64,000 bases of DNA from Bacteroidales bacterium (GCA_021740645.1 JAIOZL010000006.1:62001-126000); one strand, 5' to 3'; counted from the first letter of the stretch, positions 55,154 to 64,000 are shown. Notes: generated by a model not told the origin, from the letters alone. Numbers and translations: made by a program.

Positions 55154-56503
55154 TTATTTAATAAGGATAGGATGCTTTACTACCCCTTTTGTTTTCCACT
55201 TCCCTGAGAGATAATAGAACCAGGATAATATCATCCCAAGGAACCAGCCGATAGGTATGGCCCACCAAATGCCTGTTTCACCGAAGTGCTGAGATAAATA
55301 CCATGAAAGTGGGATACGTACAACCCAAAGAGCTAGCAATGTGATGAACATCGGAATGAGGGTGTCACCTGCTCCCCGCATCACACCATTAAGGACAAAC
55401 ATAGCAGAAAACACCACGTAAAACGCACTTACTATGATCAGATAATTAGCCCCAATCTCAATCACATTGGCATCATTGGTAAAAACACCCATAAGGGATC
55501 TTGAAAAAAGAATGGCAATAGCCGTAATAATGAAGGATACAACAGAAGTCATCCAAAAGGTAGAGATTAGCCCTGATCGCACTCTTTCCACTTTGTTGGC
55601 TCCCAGGTTTTGTCCGACAAAGGTGGCCAATGCAGCCGAAAAGTTCATTGCAGGCAATGCGGCAAGGGAGTCAATCCGCATCGCGATTGAATAGGCTGCT
55701 ATTACATCGGTACCGAAAAGGTTTACAATCCACACCACGGCTATCAGGCCTATCGACACAAAGGTTTGCTGGAACCCCGAAGGAAGCCCGATTCGCAGGC
55801 TCTCTCTGAAAATTGCCTTATCAAACTTAAGCTTCAACACCGAAAGTTTTACAATATCATGTGTTTTGTTCAAATAAATAATAGCTGTAAGAAAGGCCCC
55901 TCCCTGAGATATTATCGTGGCAATAGCCACTCCAGCGATACCCCATTTAAAAACCACAACAAATACAAGATCAAGAACAATATTCGTGATGGTAGAAATA
56001 ATCATAAAATATAAGGGCGTTTTGGAATCACCAAGTCCCCTTAGAATAGCTGAGGTTCCATTAAATCCAAAAAAGAAGACCAATCCCGAAATATAAATCT
56101 GCATATACAAAGTGGCGCCGGGCAGCACATCTTCGGGCAATTGGATCAGCCGGAAAATAGGGCCACTAAAAATGATGCCTACCGCTGATAAGACGATTGA
56201 TGCAAAAAACAATACTATATATATGGTATCGATGGTGCGCTTAACATTTTCCATTTGCTTTGCGCCAAAGTATTGGGCAATAATGATGGTAGCTCCTGTG
56301 GCAAACCCGATAACCATCGAAATTAATGCAAAAATTATCGGAAAGGATGCACCTACTGCTGCAAGGGCCTCTTTACCAATATAATTACCAATGACGATGC
56401 TATCCACAATATTATACATTTGCTGAAACACATTGCCGAGCAACATGGGTGCAGCAAATTGCATAATTAACTTACTCTCTTTACCTGTAGTCAGGTCTTT
56501 CAT
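55154..56503 (-). CDS. MATE-family multidrug/sodium antiporter
   Basis: This 449-residue inner-membrane efflux protein has 12 predicted helices in two symmetrical halves. It should export cationic drugs or metabolites in exchange for sodium or protons. Visible family landmarks include MQFAAPMLLGNVFQQMYNIVDSIVIGNYIG near 13-42 and GFATGATIIIAQYFGAK. ILRGLGDSKTPLY (about 148) in half one is mirrored by VMRGAGDTLIPM (about 365) in half two, and FVGQNLGANK starts half two's loop. The length is normal and there is no adjacent regulator. It converges with the T9SS cargo gene. Confidence 0.92.
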   Translation of the reverse strand: MKDLTTGKESKLIMQFAAPMLLGNVFQQMYNIVDSIVIGNYIGKEALAAVGASFPIIFALISMVIGFATGATIIIAQYFGAKQMENVKRTIDTIYIVLFFASIVLSAVGIIFSGPIFRLIQLPEDVLPGATLYMQIYISGLVFFFGFNGTSAILRGLGDSKTPLYFMIISTITNIVLDLVFVVVFKWGIAGVAIATIISQGGAFLTAIIYLNKTHDIVKLSVLKLKFDKAIFRESLRIGLPSGFQQTFVSIGLIAVVWIVNLFGTDVIAAYSIAMRIDSLAALPAMNFSAALATFVGQNLGANKVERVRSGLISTFWMTSVVSFIITAIAILFSRSLMGVFTNDANVIEIGANYLIIVSAFYVVFSAMFVLNGVMRGAGDTLIPMFITLLALWVVRIPLSWYLSQHFGETGIWWAIPIGWFLGMILSWFYYLSGKWKTKGVVKHPILIK

Positions 56504-56676
56504 TAATAACGATTAATCTTATGAATAAATCAGACAGGATAAAACAATGGCTGGTAAAAGTATTAAATATGTGAATCTGATTATATATTAATTTGTAAAC
56601 ACCCTATCTTTATGCTTTGTGAAAAACATTTTAGTTAATTGTTTTGTTTAATTTACAATTGTAGAGTGAATTTTTA

Positions 56677-56684
56677 TATTTTTG
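56677..56684 (+). promoter_or_regulatory. -7 box for the 56711 gene
   Basis: TATTTTTG lies 26 bases upstream of ATG 56711. It excludes the longest possible start (56639). Confidence 0.55.
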
Positions 56685-56710
56685 CCTTTAGAAATCAAAT
56701 GACTTACATC

Positions 56711-57241
56711 ATGACAAAATTAAACTTAAACCCAAGAATTATTGCAATTGCAGGAGTTATCATTTTTGGTGCCCTCATGAGGCTTATTCCTCATTGGCCG
56801 AATTTCACTCCAATTGCTGCGATGGCATTGTTCGGAGGTGCTTACCTAAAGAAAAAACATCTTGCCTTCATTATTCCTTTTGCTGCTCTTTTGTTAAGTG
56901 ATGTTTTTCTGGGATTTCATAGATGGATGATTGCAGTTTACATCAGTTTCGGGCTTGTAGTGATGATTGGAATGTATTTGAGAAACCGTGTTAAAGTGGG
57001 TTCCGTATTGCTTGCCACATTAGCATCTTCTCTCTTGTTTTTCGTAATTACAAATTTTGCCATGTGGATTGGAAGCCCCTTTTACCCGCAGAATTTTGCT
57101 GGCCTGATAGAGTGTTATACCCTTGCTGTGCCTTTCCTGAATAATGGAATTTTGGGAGATTTATTATTCTCAACTGTATTCTTTGGAGGATTTTACCTGG
57201 CTCAACTTAGATTCCCTGTATTAGCAAAAGTTAAAGCATAG
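56711..57241 (+). CDS. DUF6580-type integral membrane protein
   Basis: From ATG 56711 the protein has 176 residues with five or six membrane segments. The hallmark is the strongly conserved RLIPHWPNFTPIAAMALFGGAY block (near 20-41), then LLLSDVFLGFHRWMIAVYISFGL. The end has CYTLAVPFLNNGILGDLLFS. This matches my recollection of the DUF6580/putative small-molecule transport family, related in shape to ECF-type S components. An ATG 12 bases upstream (56699) is possible but would leave almost no leader after the -7 box. The substrate is unknown and no ECF energising module is adjacent. Confidence 0.78.
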   Translation: MTKLNLNPRIIAIAGVIIFGALMRLIPHWPNFTPIAAMALFGGAYLKKKHLAFIIPFAALLLSDVFLGFHRWMIAVYISFGLVVMIGMYLRNRVKVGSVLLATLASSLLFFVITNFAMWIGSPFYPQNFAGLIECYTLAVPFLNNGILGDLLFSTVFFGGFYLAQLRFPVLAKVKA

Positions 57242-57363
57242 ATCAGCCTTTTCTATTGCCTTTTTAGTTTCAATTTAATTTATAAAGCAAAACGTATTGC
57301 TTGCATTTTGCTATCCTAAAAAGATTTACATGTTCTTGAAATCAAAATTGTAATTGAGTTGGT

Positions 57364-57747
57364 TTACTCAAATAAAGATTCATCTCGTTCTAGTAAGAGG
57401 ATGGAATGTTGCGGGACGATAAAATATTTTTCATTATTGTATATAATCTCAACGGCGCTTTTTTGCATAAATATGGCCAAATCCCCTTCCTGGGCTTGTA
57501 ATGGGATGTATTTAATTTTTTCTTCAGATTGTTTCCAGGGTTCATCCATATCATCGGCAGGAATAGGGATAGGATAACCCGGCCCTACTTTAATTACATA
57601 ACCCGTCTGTACTTCCTCTTTTTCTTTATATCCTGGAGGTAAAAGTAATCCACCTTTTGTTTTAGAATCAGGCTTAGCTGGTTTAATCAACATCCTGTCT
57701 CCTACCACAATCAGGTTTTTAAGTTTATTATTTTTTGAAATTTCCAT
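57364..57747 (-). CDS. GroES-family co-chaperonin-like protein
   Basis: From ATG 57747 the protein has 127 residues with a GroES-type beta-barrel: LIVVGDRMLIKP near the start, the mobile-loop-like region with TKGGLLLPPGY, then VIKVGPG and the C-terminal IIYNNEKYFIVPQHSILLLE. It is about 30 residues longer than GroES because of an insert, YPIPIPADDMDEPWKQSEEK, in the roof or loop region. The usual GroEL gene is not next to it, so this is probably a stand-alone paralog rather than the main groES. The start is chosen because the frame upstream (to 57780) passes through the near-box TAAAATTG and an inverted repeat. A co-chaperone role is a family inference. Confidence 0.78.
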   Translation of the reverse strand: MEISKNNKLKNLIVVGDRMLIKPAKPDSKTKGGLLLPPGYKEKEEVQTGYVIKVGPGYPIPIPADDMDEPWKQSEEKIKYIPLQAQEGDLAIFMQKSAVEIIYNNEKYFIVPQHSILLLERDESLFE

Positions 57748-57763
57748 AAGAAGGTTTGGTAAA

Positions 57764-57787
57764 GGGTGCAATTTTAACACTGCACCC
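57764..57787. repeat. Inverted repeat between argF and the GroES-like gene
   Basis: GGGTGCA and TGCACCC are perfect 7-base arms separated by 10 bases. There is no T run, so it is not a standard terminator. It may be an operator, a processing site or chance. It covers the likely leader of the GroES-like gene. Confidence 0.4.
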
Positions 57788-57800
57788 TGTTATTTAATTG

Positions 57801-58802
57801 CTATGAGCCAAGTGTCGCTACCATTACTGCTTTAATAGTATGTAGCCTGTTTTCAGCTTCATCAAATACAATGGAAGCTTCTGATTCAAAAACTTCCTCA
57901 GTAACTTCCATGGCATCAATGCCATATTTTTGGTAAATCTCTTCACCCACCTTTGTATCCCTGTTATGGAATGCCGGTAAGCAATGTAAAAATTTAACCT
58001 TTGGGTTTCCGGTCTTTTTAAGCATATCCATATTCACCTGGTAGGGTAACATTTCTTTAATTCTATTTTCCCATAAAGAAGCATCCTCGCCCATCGAAAG
58101 CCATACATCAGTATAAAGAAAGTCAACACCTTTCACTCCTTTATCCACATTGTCAGTGATTGTTATCTTCGCTCCGGTTTCTTTTGCAATAGCGAGGCAT
58201 TGGTCAACCAGTTCTTTTTCGGGCTGGCTATTTTTTGGAGCCACTGCCCTGAAGTCCATCCCCATTTTTGCAGCACCAACCATCAATGAATTCCCCATAT
58301 TATTACGGGCATCACCAAGATATGCAAAAGAGATTTGGTGCAAGGGTTTATCAGAATGTTCCATCATGGTTAAAAAGTCAGCTAAAATTTGAGTAGGATG
58401 AAATTCATTGGTCAATCCATTCCATACAGGTACTCCTGCATATTCAGCTAATTCCTCCACGACAGCTTGTCCGAACCCCCGGTACTCAATTCCATCATAC
58501 ATTCTGCCCAATACCCTGGCAGTATCTTTCATTGTTTCCTTGCCCCCGATTTGTGTTCCTGAAGGCCCCAGATAAGAAACTAAAGCTCCCTGGTCAAATG
58601 CAGCTACCTCAAATGCACAGCGTGTACGGGTAGAGGCTTTTTCAAATATCAATGCTATATTTTTACCTTTTAACTTTTGCTGTTCGGTACCTGCATATTT
58701 TGCTTTTTTCAGATCCATTGAAAGATCAAGTAAAAATTTGATTTCTTTTGGTGAAAAATCAAGAAGTTTTACAAAATTTCTGTTTCTAAGATTAAATGCC
58801 AT
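57801..58802 (-). CDS. argF: Ornithine carbamoyltransferase
   Basis: This enzyme joins carbamoyl phosphate and ornithine to citrulline, or runs backwards in fermentation (EC 2.1.3.3). The 333-residue length is that of the family. Carbamoyl-phosphate binding is shown by STRTRC at 57-62, ornithine binding by the loop DVWLSMGE near 229, and the catalytic cysteine by HCLPAFHN near 273. [14 protein letters not shown] and [13 protein letters not shown] match the arcB/catabolic-type branch closely. Together with the carbamate kinase upstream on the same strand (147 bases), this suggests ATP generation from citrulline. No arginine deiminase or other arginine biosynthesis genes are adjacent. The choice between argF and arcB names is open. 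Confidence 0.93.
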   Translation of the reverse strand: MAFNLRNRNFVKLLDFSPKEIKFLLDLSMDLKKAKYAGTEQQKLKGKNIALIFEKASTRTRCAFEVAAFDQGALVSYLGPSGTQIGGKETMKDTARVLGRMYDGIEYRGFGQAVVEELAEYAGVPVWNGLTNEFHPTQILADFLTMMEHSDKPLHQISFAYLGDARNNMGNSLMVGAAKMGMDFRAVAPKNSQPEKELVDQCLAIAKETGAKITITDNVDKGVKGVDFLYTDVWLSMGEDASLWENRIKEMLPYQVNMDMLKKTGNPKVKFLHCLPAFHNRDTKVGEEIYQKYGIDAMEVTEEVFESEASIVFDEAENRLHTIKAVMVATLGS

Positions 58803-58949
58803 GTTCGTTATTGATTTATAATTTAAATAAAAAGTTTTATTTACTGATATTTACAACATCATATCCCCTTTGATCCTGTTTTCCGAAGCAGTTCATCGGG
58901 GAAATTTACTGCTCGCTTCCCATCCGCCAAAGCAGAAGGAAAAAGAAGA

Positions 58950-59894
58950 TTAAACCATTACAATCCTCGTCCCACCGTCGTCTATCCCCAGCAAGGTTGT
59001 TTTTGTAATGATTGCATCTTTCCCTGTATTTTCTACAAAATCAACGGCCGCTCTTATTTTTGGGGCCATACTTCCCTCGGCAAACTGGCCGTCTGACAAA
59101 TACTTTCTTGCGTCGGCAATTGTCATTCGGTCGATTGTTTTTTCCTGCGGAGTATTATAATTCAGGCAGACTTTAGGAACATCTGTAAGGATAAAAAGTT
59201 TGTCCGCACCAATTTGTTTTGCCAATAGTGCAGAAGCCAGGTCTTTATCAATTACGGCATCTATCCCCTGAAGTTTATTGGGAGCCACATAAAATGCCGG
59301 AATCCCCCCACCTCCAACTGCAATCACGATCTGTCCACTCCGTGCTAATTGTTCAATTGATTTTTTATTACTGATCACTAATGGCCTTGGCGAAGCGACA
59401 ACTTTTCGCCAACCCCCTCTTTTTTTATCTTCCTTAAACTTTGCTCCAGTATCTTTCATTATTTTCTCAGCATCTTCCTGGGAATAATAGGGGCCAATAG
59501 GTTTCGTTGGGTTTTGAAAAGCAGGATCATCTTTATTGACTAATACCATGGTAATAATCGACATAATGTCTCTATCCATATCATTAGCGGCCAGCACATT
59601 TCTTAACTGCTGTTCGATAATATAGCCAATAAACCCCTGAGAATAGGCAACACAGATATCCAGCGGCATAGACGGAAGGCCATGAACCTGAGTTCCTGCC
59701 TGATCAGACAGCAATATATTTCCTACCTGGGGGCCATTCCCATGTGAAATTACAATGTTGTAATTACGTTTGAGTAAGTTCAACAATTGCTTACTGGCTT
59801 CGTAAGCATTTTTTTCCTGATCTTCAATGGTACCCTTCTGGCCGGCTTGTAATAAAGCATTTCCACCAAAAGCAACGACTGCGAGCTTTTTCAT
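58950..59894 (-). CDS. arcC: Carbamate kinase
   Basis: This enzyme transfers phosphate from carbamoyl phosphate to ADP, giving ATP, ammonia and CO2 (EC 2.7.2.2). The 314 residues fit the family. Motifs are VAFGGNAL at the start, SHGNGPQVGN near 49-58, GWRKVVASPRP near 161, VAVGGGGIPAF near 192, and DKDLASALLA near 217. ATP formation from carbamoyl phosphate implies the catabolic direction, with the carbamoyltransferase gene downstream as its supplier. A -7 box lies 22 bases upstream (59917-59924). Arginine deiminase is not seen in the window, so citrulline or another ureido source must come from elsewhere. Confidence 0.95.
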   Translation of the reverse strand: MKKLAVVAFGGNALLQAGQKGTIEDQEKNAYEASKQLLNLLKRNYNIVISHGNGPQVGNILLSDQAGTQVHGLPSMPLDICVAYSQGFIGYIIEQQLRNVLAANDMDRDIMSIITMVLVNKDDPAFQNPTKPIGPYYSQEDAEKIMKDTGAKFKEDKKRGGWRKVVASPRPLVISNKKSIEQLARSGQIVIAVGGGGIPAFYVAPNKLQGIDAVIDKDLASALLAKQIGADKLFILTDVPKVCLNYNTPQEKTIDRMTIADARKYLSDGQFAEGSMAPKIRAAVDFVENTGKDAIITKTTLLGIDDGGTRIVMV

Positions 59895-59916
59895 TTTAGT
59901 CTATTTTAATCGTTAG

Positions 59917-59924
59917 CAAAACTA
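59917..59924 (-). promoter_or_regulatory. -7 box for arcC
   Basis: The minus strand reads TAGTTTTG, an exact TAnnTTTG, 22 bases upstream of the ATG. Confidence 0.6.
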
Positions 59925-59987
59925 TAAATTTTATTAATTTCGAAAATCTTTAGTCTCGTTTATTTTGATAAATTGTAAATCGCAACT

Positions 59988-61505
59988 ATGGCAGGAATAA
60001 AATATTATGTTGGTCTTGTGGGAGGGGCTGTTGTTTTTCTTGCTATTTCGTTTTTTACCCACCTTGATCCCGGCTACCCGGAAGTAAGCTTTACCCTTGC
60101 AGTGGCCATGCTAATGGCCATTTGGTGGATAACTGAAGTAGTTCCACTGGCAGTTACTTCTTTAATTCCTGTGGTTTTGTTCCCTGTTTTTGGGATTATG
60201 GATGGAAGGGATGTTTCGGCTACTTATTTTAATCATGTGATCTTTTTGTTTATTGGAGGATTTATTGTAGCCCTTGCTATGCAAAAATGGAACCTTCATA
60301 AGCGGATTGCTTTAAAAATATTAATGATCACAGGAGTTAGCCCGGGAAGGATATTGCTGGGTTTTATGTTGTCAACCTCTTTTCTGTCGATGTGGATTTC
60401 CAATACAGCGACTACAATGATGATGGTACCTATCCTGCTATCTATTATCCATAAACTGGAGGAAATTCTGGGTAAAAAAGAAATTAAAAGGTACAGCATT
60501 GGATTACTTCTGGGGGTAGCTTATAGTGCATCAATCGGAGGAATTGCAACACTTGTGGGCACGCCTCCTAATTTATCTTTTGCACGGATTTTTCAAATCA
60601 TGTTTCCGCTGGCACCTGAAATATCCTTTGCAAGCTGGTTTGTTTTTGCGTTTCCAATCAGCGTCATTTTTTTTACCGTAGTTTGGGTTTATCTGTACTT
60701 AATTTTTAAACCAAAACATTCCAATTGGAAAACAAAACAGCTTGGTAACTTCAGGCAACAATATTCGGATTTGGGGAAGTTCACTTATGAAGAAAAATCG
60801 GTGCTTATTGTTTTTGTTTCCTTAGCCCTGCTATGGTTAACCCGCTCCACAATTCAACTTGGCAGTATTACAATTCCGGGCTGGTCATCCTTATTTCCTA
60901 AACCGGGATATTTTAATGATGGCACCGTAGCCATATTATCCTCCCTGGCCTTATTTATCATACCAGCAAAAGGTAATAACAAAGAGAAATTAATGGATTG
61001 GGATACCGCGAAAAAAATACCCTGGAACATTGTTTTACTATTTGGTGGTGGATTTGCTCTCGCAAGTGGATTTAAAGCCTCTGGTTTATCGATATGGTTT
61101 GGAACTCAGTTGAACTTTGTAGGAACTTATCATCCTTTATTAATTATTATGATCATTTGTTTATTAATGACGTTTTTAACTGAATTAACTTCCAACACTG
61201 CAACTACAGAAATGCTGCTGCCAATTCTTGCAGGATTATCTGTTTCAGTAGAAATAAATCCACTACTTTTTATGCTACCAGCAACCTTATCAGGCTCAAT
61301 GGCTTTTATGTTGCCTGTTGCCACGCCTCCCAATGCCATTGTTTTTGGTTCGGGGCGATTGAGAATAGCTGATATGGCTCGTAACGGATTAGTATTAAAT
61401 TTGCTCGGAGTAATCATTATTAGTCTTTTTACCTGGTTTGTGGGTACATGGGTTTTCGGCATAGATATTAACAACTTTCCCGCATGGGCAGTTATTTCAA
61501 AATAG
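59988..61505 (+). CDS. Sodium/dicarboxylate symporter of the DASS (SLC13) family
   Basis: This 505-residue inner-membrane transporter brings dicarboxylates such as succinate, malate or fumarate into the cell with sodium. The family's two SNT motifs are present: SNTATTMMMVP near 138 and SNTATTEMLLP near 403. Each is followed by its TP/PPN loop (GGIATLVGTPPN near 183, VATPPNAIVFGSG near 444). The first helical region reads WWITEVVPLAVTSLIPV near 46. The length is typical. It is divergent from arcC, and a second sodium-coupled transporter follows on the same strand after 59 bases. The exact substrate is not resolved. Confidence 0.9.
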   Translation: MAGIKYYVGLVGGAVVFLAISFFTHLDPGYPEVSFTLAVAMLMAIWWITEVVPLAVTSLIPVVLFPVFGIMDGRDVSATYFNHVIFLFIGGFIVALAMQKWNLHKRIALKILMITGVSPGRILLGFMLSTSFLSMWISNTATTMMMVPILLSIIHKLEEILGKKEIKRYSIGLLLGVAYSASIGGIATLVGTPPNLSFARIFQIMFPLAPEISFASWFVFAFPISVIFFTVVWVYLYLIFKPKHSNWKTKQLGNFRQQYSDLGKFTYEEKSVLIVFVSLALLWLTRSTIQLGSITIPGWSSLFPKPGYFNDGTVAILSSLALFIIPAKGNNKEKLMDWDTAKKIPWNIVLLFGGGFALASGFKASGLSIWFGTQLNFVGTYHPLLIIMIICLLMTFLTELTSNTATTEMLLPILAGLSVSVEINPLLFMLPATLSGSMAFMLPVATPPNAIVFGSGRLRIADMARNGLVLNLLGVIIISLFTWFVGTWVFGIDINNFPAWAVISK

Positions 61506-61564
61506 AGATAATTGGCTAAAGCAGAGGAAGCATATAATGACATTTATTAATTGATATACTACTA

Positions 61565-62917
61565 ATGAAACTATCGGTAACTGACCTTTTACTTTTGCTT
61601 CTATATGCCCTTGTTTGTTTGGGTATAGGCTTTTGGAGTTCACGAAAAAAGTCAGACAGTGACTTTTTAATTGCGGGCAGGAGTTTGAATCTTTTTGGCT
61701 TTACATCATCTGTGGTTGCAAGTTATATTGGTGGGGCGGCTATTGTCGCATATTCAGCCTATGTATATGAGTTTGGCATATCTGCAATAGCTGTGTTTTT
61801 GGGTACTGCAGCGGGTTTCCTGATTTTTATCCCCTATGCCTTAAAGCTAAGGGAATTCAGTGGTGAAAAGCAATTTATCACACTTTCGGATTGGTTTTAT
61901 TTTAAGTATGGTAAAGAGGCCGGCATTATTTCAGCAATCATTTTACTCGTCGTGTATTTTGGAATGTTACTCAATCAATTTATTGCCGGGAGCAGTATTT
62001 TAAGCCATATTAGCGGAATGAGCTATGAAATGGCATTAATTGTTTCCAGTTCCATCATTGCAATTTACCTATTAGCCGGAGGCTTTCAAAGTGTTATAAA
62101 AACAGATATTTTCCAGTATATTGTATTGTTTAGCCTGTTTGTTTTCCTTGGTTTTATTTTGATACGTGACGATCACTCATTTAGCCACGAAATGGTAGAT
62201 TTGTCGAGAATGGATCCATTGATGACGATTGTATTTATTGCTTTTGGAGTACTTATTATTTTCCAATCTGCTGAATATTGGCAAAGGGTTTATGCAGCAA
62301 AAAATAGCAGAGTTGTTAAAAAAGGACTTATTCTTTCTGCCATACTAGTTGTATTAACCGGATTAGTCGTAAGTGTTGTAGGCCTTTCAGCACACCTCCA
62401 CGTACCGGGTATTGAATCCAGGAATGCATTTGCTGAAGGATTAACCATTCTTGTTCCCGATCATTTGATTGGGGCAGGGCTTATCTTGTTATTTGCAGCA
62501 GTTATGAGTTCCGCAGATACAATTATTTTTGTGTTGGCCTCCAGTATATCCAAAGATTATATTTCACAATTTAAAAACCAACAACTGACTGACCATAAAC
62601 TTATGGTTTATACCCGTTTATTTATACTGTTGTTCTCTGTTATGGGCTTTACATTTGCCTATTTCTTAAGGGACCTTGTGGCTGTTATTATTTTTATTAC
62701 AGGTATTGGATTTACCGTTATTCCGGCTGCAATCGCCACCTTCCATTTTAAAATAGAAAAGCAGGCGGCTCAGGCAAGCCTTGTAGCCGGGTTAGTTTAT
62801 ATACTGATATTAATTTTTACCAACAATTTAATTGCTGAACTTAGCATTGCATCTATTGTGGTTTCTGCAATTACATTGGTTATTGTACAATTGGTTTTGA
62901 AATTAAATAAAAGATGA
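61565..62917 (+). CDS. SSS-family sodium:solute symporter
   Basis: This 450-residue protein has 12-13 helices and belongs to the same superfamily as the 26798 symporter but is only distantly related and shorter. SSRKKSDSDFLIAGRSLNLFGF near 25-46 and SSVVASYIGGAA mark the family's N-terminal signature. FQSAEYWQRVYAAKNSR near 236 resembles the proline/panthothenate/unknown-substrate branch rather than the sugar branch. The stop overlaps the next start (ATGA at 62914-62917), so the Omp85-like protein that follows is translationally coupled to it. The substrate is unknown. Confidence 0.86.
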   Translation: MKLSVTDLLLLLLYALVCLGIGFWSSRKKSDSDFLIAGRSLNLFGFTSSVVASYIGGAAIVAYSAYVYEFGISAIAVFLGTAAGFLIFIPYALKLREFSGEKQFITLSDWFYFKYGKEAGIISAIILLVVYFGMLLNQFIAGSSILSHISGMSYEMALIVSSSIIAIYLLAGGFQSVIKTDIFQYIVLFSLFVFLGFILIRDDHSFSHEMVDLSRMDPLMTIVFIAFGVLIIFQSAEYWQRVYAAKNSRVVKKGLILSAILVVLTGLVVSVVGLSAHLHVPGIESRNAFAEGLTILVPDHLIGAGLILLFAAVMSSADTIIFVLASSISKDYISQFKNQQLTDHKLMVYTRLFILLFSVMGFTFAYFLRDLVAVIIFITGIGFTVIPAAIATFHFKIEKQAAQASLVAGLVYILILIFTNNLIAELSIASIVVSAITLVIVQLVLKLNKR

Positions 62918-64000
62918 AAAAGGCGTTGACTCTCATATTTGTTTTGTCTCTTTTGCTTTTATCGTTGCCCGGATTTAATCAGGGGGATAACAGCAGGCAG
63001 GAAAAAGAAGAAAAAATTAAAGAAGGGATAAACTTCGGGCTTTTGCCAGTTATTGGATACAATAGCGATATTGGCTTTCAATATGGGCTTGTATTTAATA
63101 TTTTCAACTACGGGAAAGGCCAGTATTATCCTGATTACAAATATTCAATTTATACTGAATTATCACGCACCACAAAAGGAGGTGGAATTAATCAGGTGTT
63201 TTTTGATTCAAAATATTTGTTGCCAAAAAACATCCGCATAACTGCTGACTTAAGTTATCTCACTGAACTCACCCTTAATTTTTATGGATTTAACGGATAT
63301 GAGTCTATTTATATTCCGAATTTTGAAGACGACCAATCCGACGAATATATTTCAAGGGTATATTATCATCATCAACGAAAGTTCATCCGGTTTACCTGCG
63401 ATTTGCAGGGAAATATTTCAGGGAAAAGTTTAAAGTGGTTTGGCGGAATTGGATATTTTGATTTTGATATAAATTCCGTAGATGTGGATAAACTAAATAG
63501 TGGGAAGGCTGAGGAAGATAAACTCCCTGAAGAACAACTGCTTTATGATAAGTACGTAGATATTGGAATAATTGGAGAAAATGAGAAAGATGGGGGCATC
63601 GTTCCCAGCTTAAAAGCTGGTATAGTATATGACACAAGGGATAATGAACCCAACCCAATGACCGGTACCTGGAGTGAAGCCATCTTATTTTATTCCGTAC
63701 CCGCCTTTACTAACAGCACCTATTCTTATTTGAAAATTGCTATAACCCACAGGCAATATTTTACCTTGAAGAAGAATGTCCTGAGTCTTGCCTATCGGGT
63801 TGGCTACCAGGGTACACTTGCCGGAAAGGTCCCATTTTATATGCAACCATATATGATAACCTCCTTTGCCAAGGTAACAACTACTGATGGATTAGGTGGT
63901 TCTAAAACCTTAAGAGGTATTTTAAGAAATAGAGTGGTTGGTGATGGAATTGCTTATGGAAACCTGGAAATGAGATGGAAATTTTTCAAAACAGTTCTTT
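62914..64000 (+). CDS. Omp85/BamA-type outer-membrane barrel protein (cut by window edge)
   Basis: The frame starts at ATG 62914, overlapping the symporter stop by four bases, and is still open at the right edge (362 codons). It has a signal peptide (MKKALTLIFVLSLLLLSLPGF) and then a region reading INFGLLPVIGYNSDIGFQYGL near 38-58. GIVYDTRDNEPNPMTGTW near 238-255 is the strand-turn signature of surface-antigen (PF01103-like) barrels, and GGSKTLRGILRNRVVGDG with GNLEMRWKFF near the edge is the matching RG-containing loop segment of the Omp85 family. No POTRA domains are visible in the first 30-40 residues. It is probably a stand-alone barrel rather than BamA itself. Confidence 0.82.
   Translation, partial: MKKALTLIFVLSLLLLSLPGFNQGDNSRQEKEEKIKEGINFGLLPVIGYNSDIGFQYGLVFNIFNYGKGQYYPDYKYSIYTELSRTTKGGGINQVFFDSKYLLPKNIRITADLSYLTELTLNFYGFNGYESIYIPNFEDDQSDEYISRVYYHHQRKFIRFTCDLQGNISGKSLKWFGGIGYFDFDINSVDVDKLNSGKAEEDKLPEEQLLYDKYVDIGIIGENEKDGGIVPSLKAGIVYDTRDNEPNPMTGTWSEAILFYSVPAFTNSTYSYLKIAITHRQYFTLKKNVLSLAYRVGYQGTLAGKVPFYMQPYMITSFAKVTTTDGLGGSKTLRGILRNRVVGDGIAYGNLEMRWKFFKTVL

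Overview
The window reads as a chromosomal segment of a Bacteroidota bacterium, probably from the Bacteroidales/Marinilabiliales side of the phylum. The DNA is AT-rich. Several secreted proteins end in the type A C-terminal domain of the type IX secretion system (T9SS), and two large gingipain-like C25 peptidases are present. Two TonB receptors, a DUF4294 protein and an SGLT-like symporter fit the same phylum. Many start codons lie 15-50 bases downstream of the Bacteroidota -7 promoter box TAnnTTTG. There are no rRNA genes, insertion sequences, integrases or CRISPR arrays. The segment looks like ordinary chromosome carrying many surface and secreted proteins.

Layout. 1-4.4 kb (minus strand) holds secreted proteins: two tandem tail-collar-type paralogs (the first cut by the window edge), a T9SS cargo protein in the same operon, and a delta-60-repeat-like T9SS cargo protein. 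4.5-8.7 kb holds P5C dehydrogenase, a serine hydrolase, a thioesterase and a MORN-variant protein. 8.8-13.1 kb holds tRNA-Leu(UAG), a tig-clpP-clpX chaperone/protease operon and a DUF4294 protein. 13.1-17.2 kb (minus) holds a lipoprotein, a polyprenyl sugar transferase and a hypothetical protein in a tight operon, next to a Gfo/Idh/MocA oxidoreductase. 17.3-34.6 kb is mixed: pcm, lipoproteins, a TonB receptor, an atypical thioredoxin-fold protein, an NlpC/P60 hydrolase, an EamA transporter, an SGLT-like symporter and a UvrD/PcrA helicase. It ends with a selenium operon: mnmH plus a single-chain NifS-SelD fusion.

34.7-48.6 kb is a secreted-protein region: a heme-receptor-like TonB receptor, an M1 aminopeptidase and two giant C25 peptidases. 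The M1 enzyme and the first C25 protein share a C-terminal module of about 215 residues in place of the usual T9SS domain. 48.7-57.2 kb holds ligA, a SagB-like nitroreductase / phosphopantetheinyl transferase / patatin cluster, two T9SS cargo proteins, a MATE pump and a DUF6580 membrane protein. 57.3-64 kb holds a GroES-fold protein, ornithine carbamoyltransferase and carbamate kinase (the ATP-yielding half of arginine/citrulline fermentation), a dicarboxylate symporter, a second SSS symporter and the start of an Omp85-type barrel cut by the right edge.

The most notable unit is the selenium operon. It places selenium release, selenophosphate synthesis and tRNA 2-selenouridine formation on two adjacent polypeptides. 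Next are the shared C-terminal module and the C25 peptidase in which the expected catalytic His is Glu. Promoter calls rest on the -7 box alone: -33 elements were mostly not recognisable. All domain calls were made by eye, without database searches.
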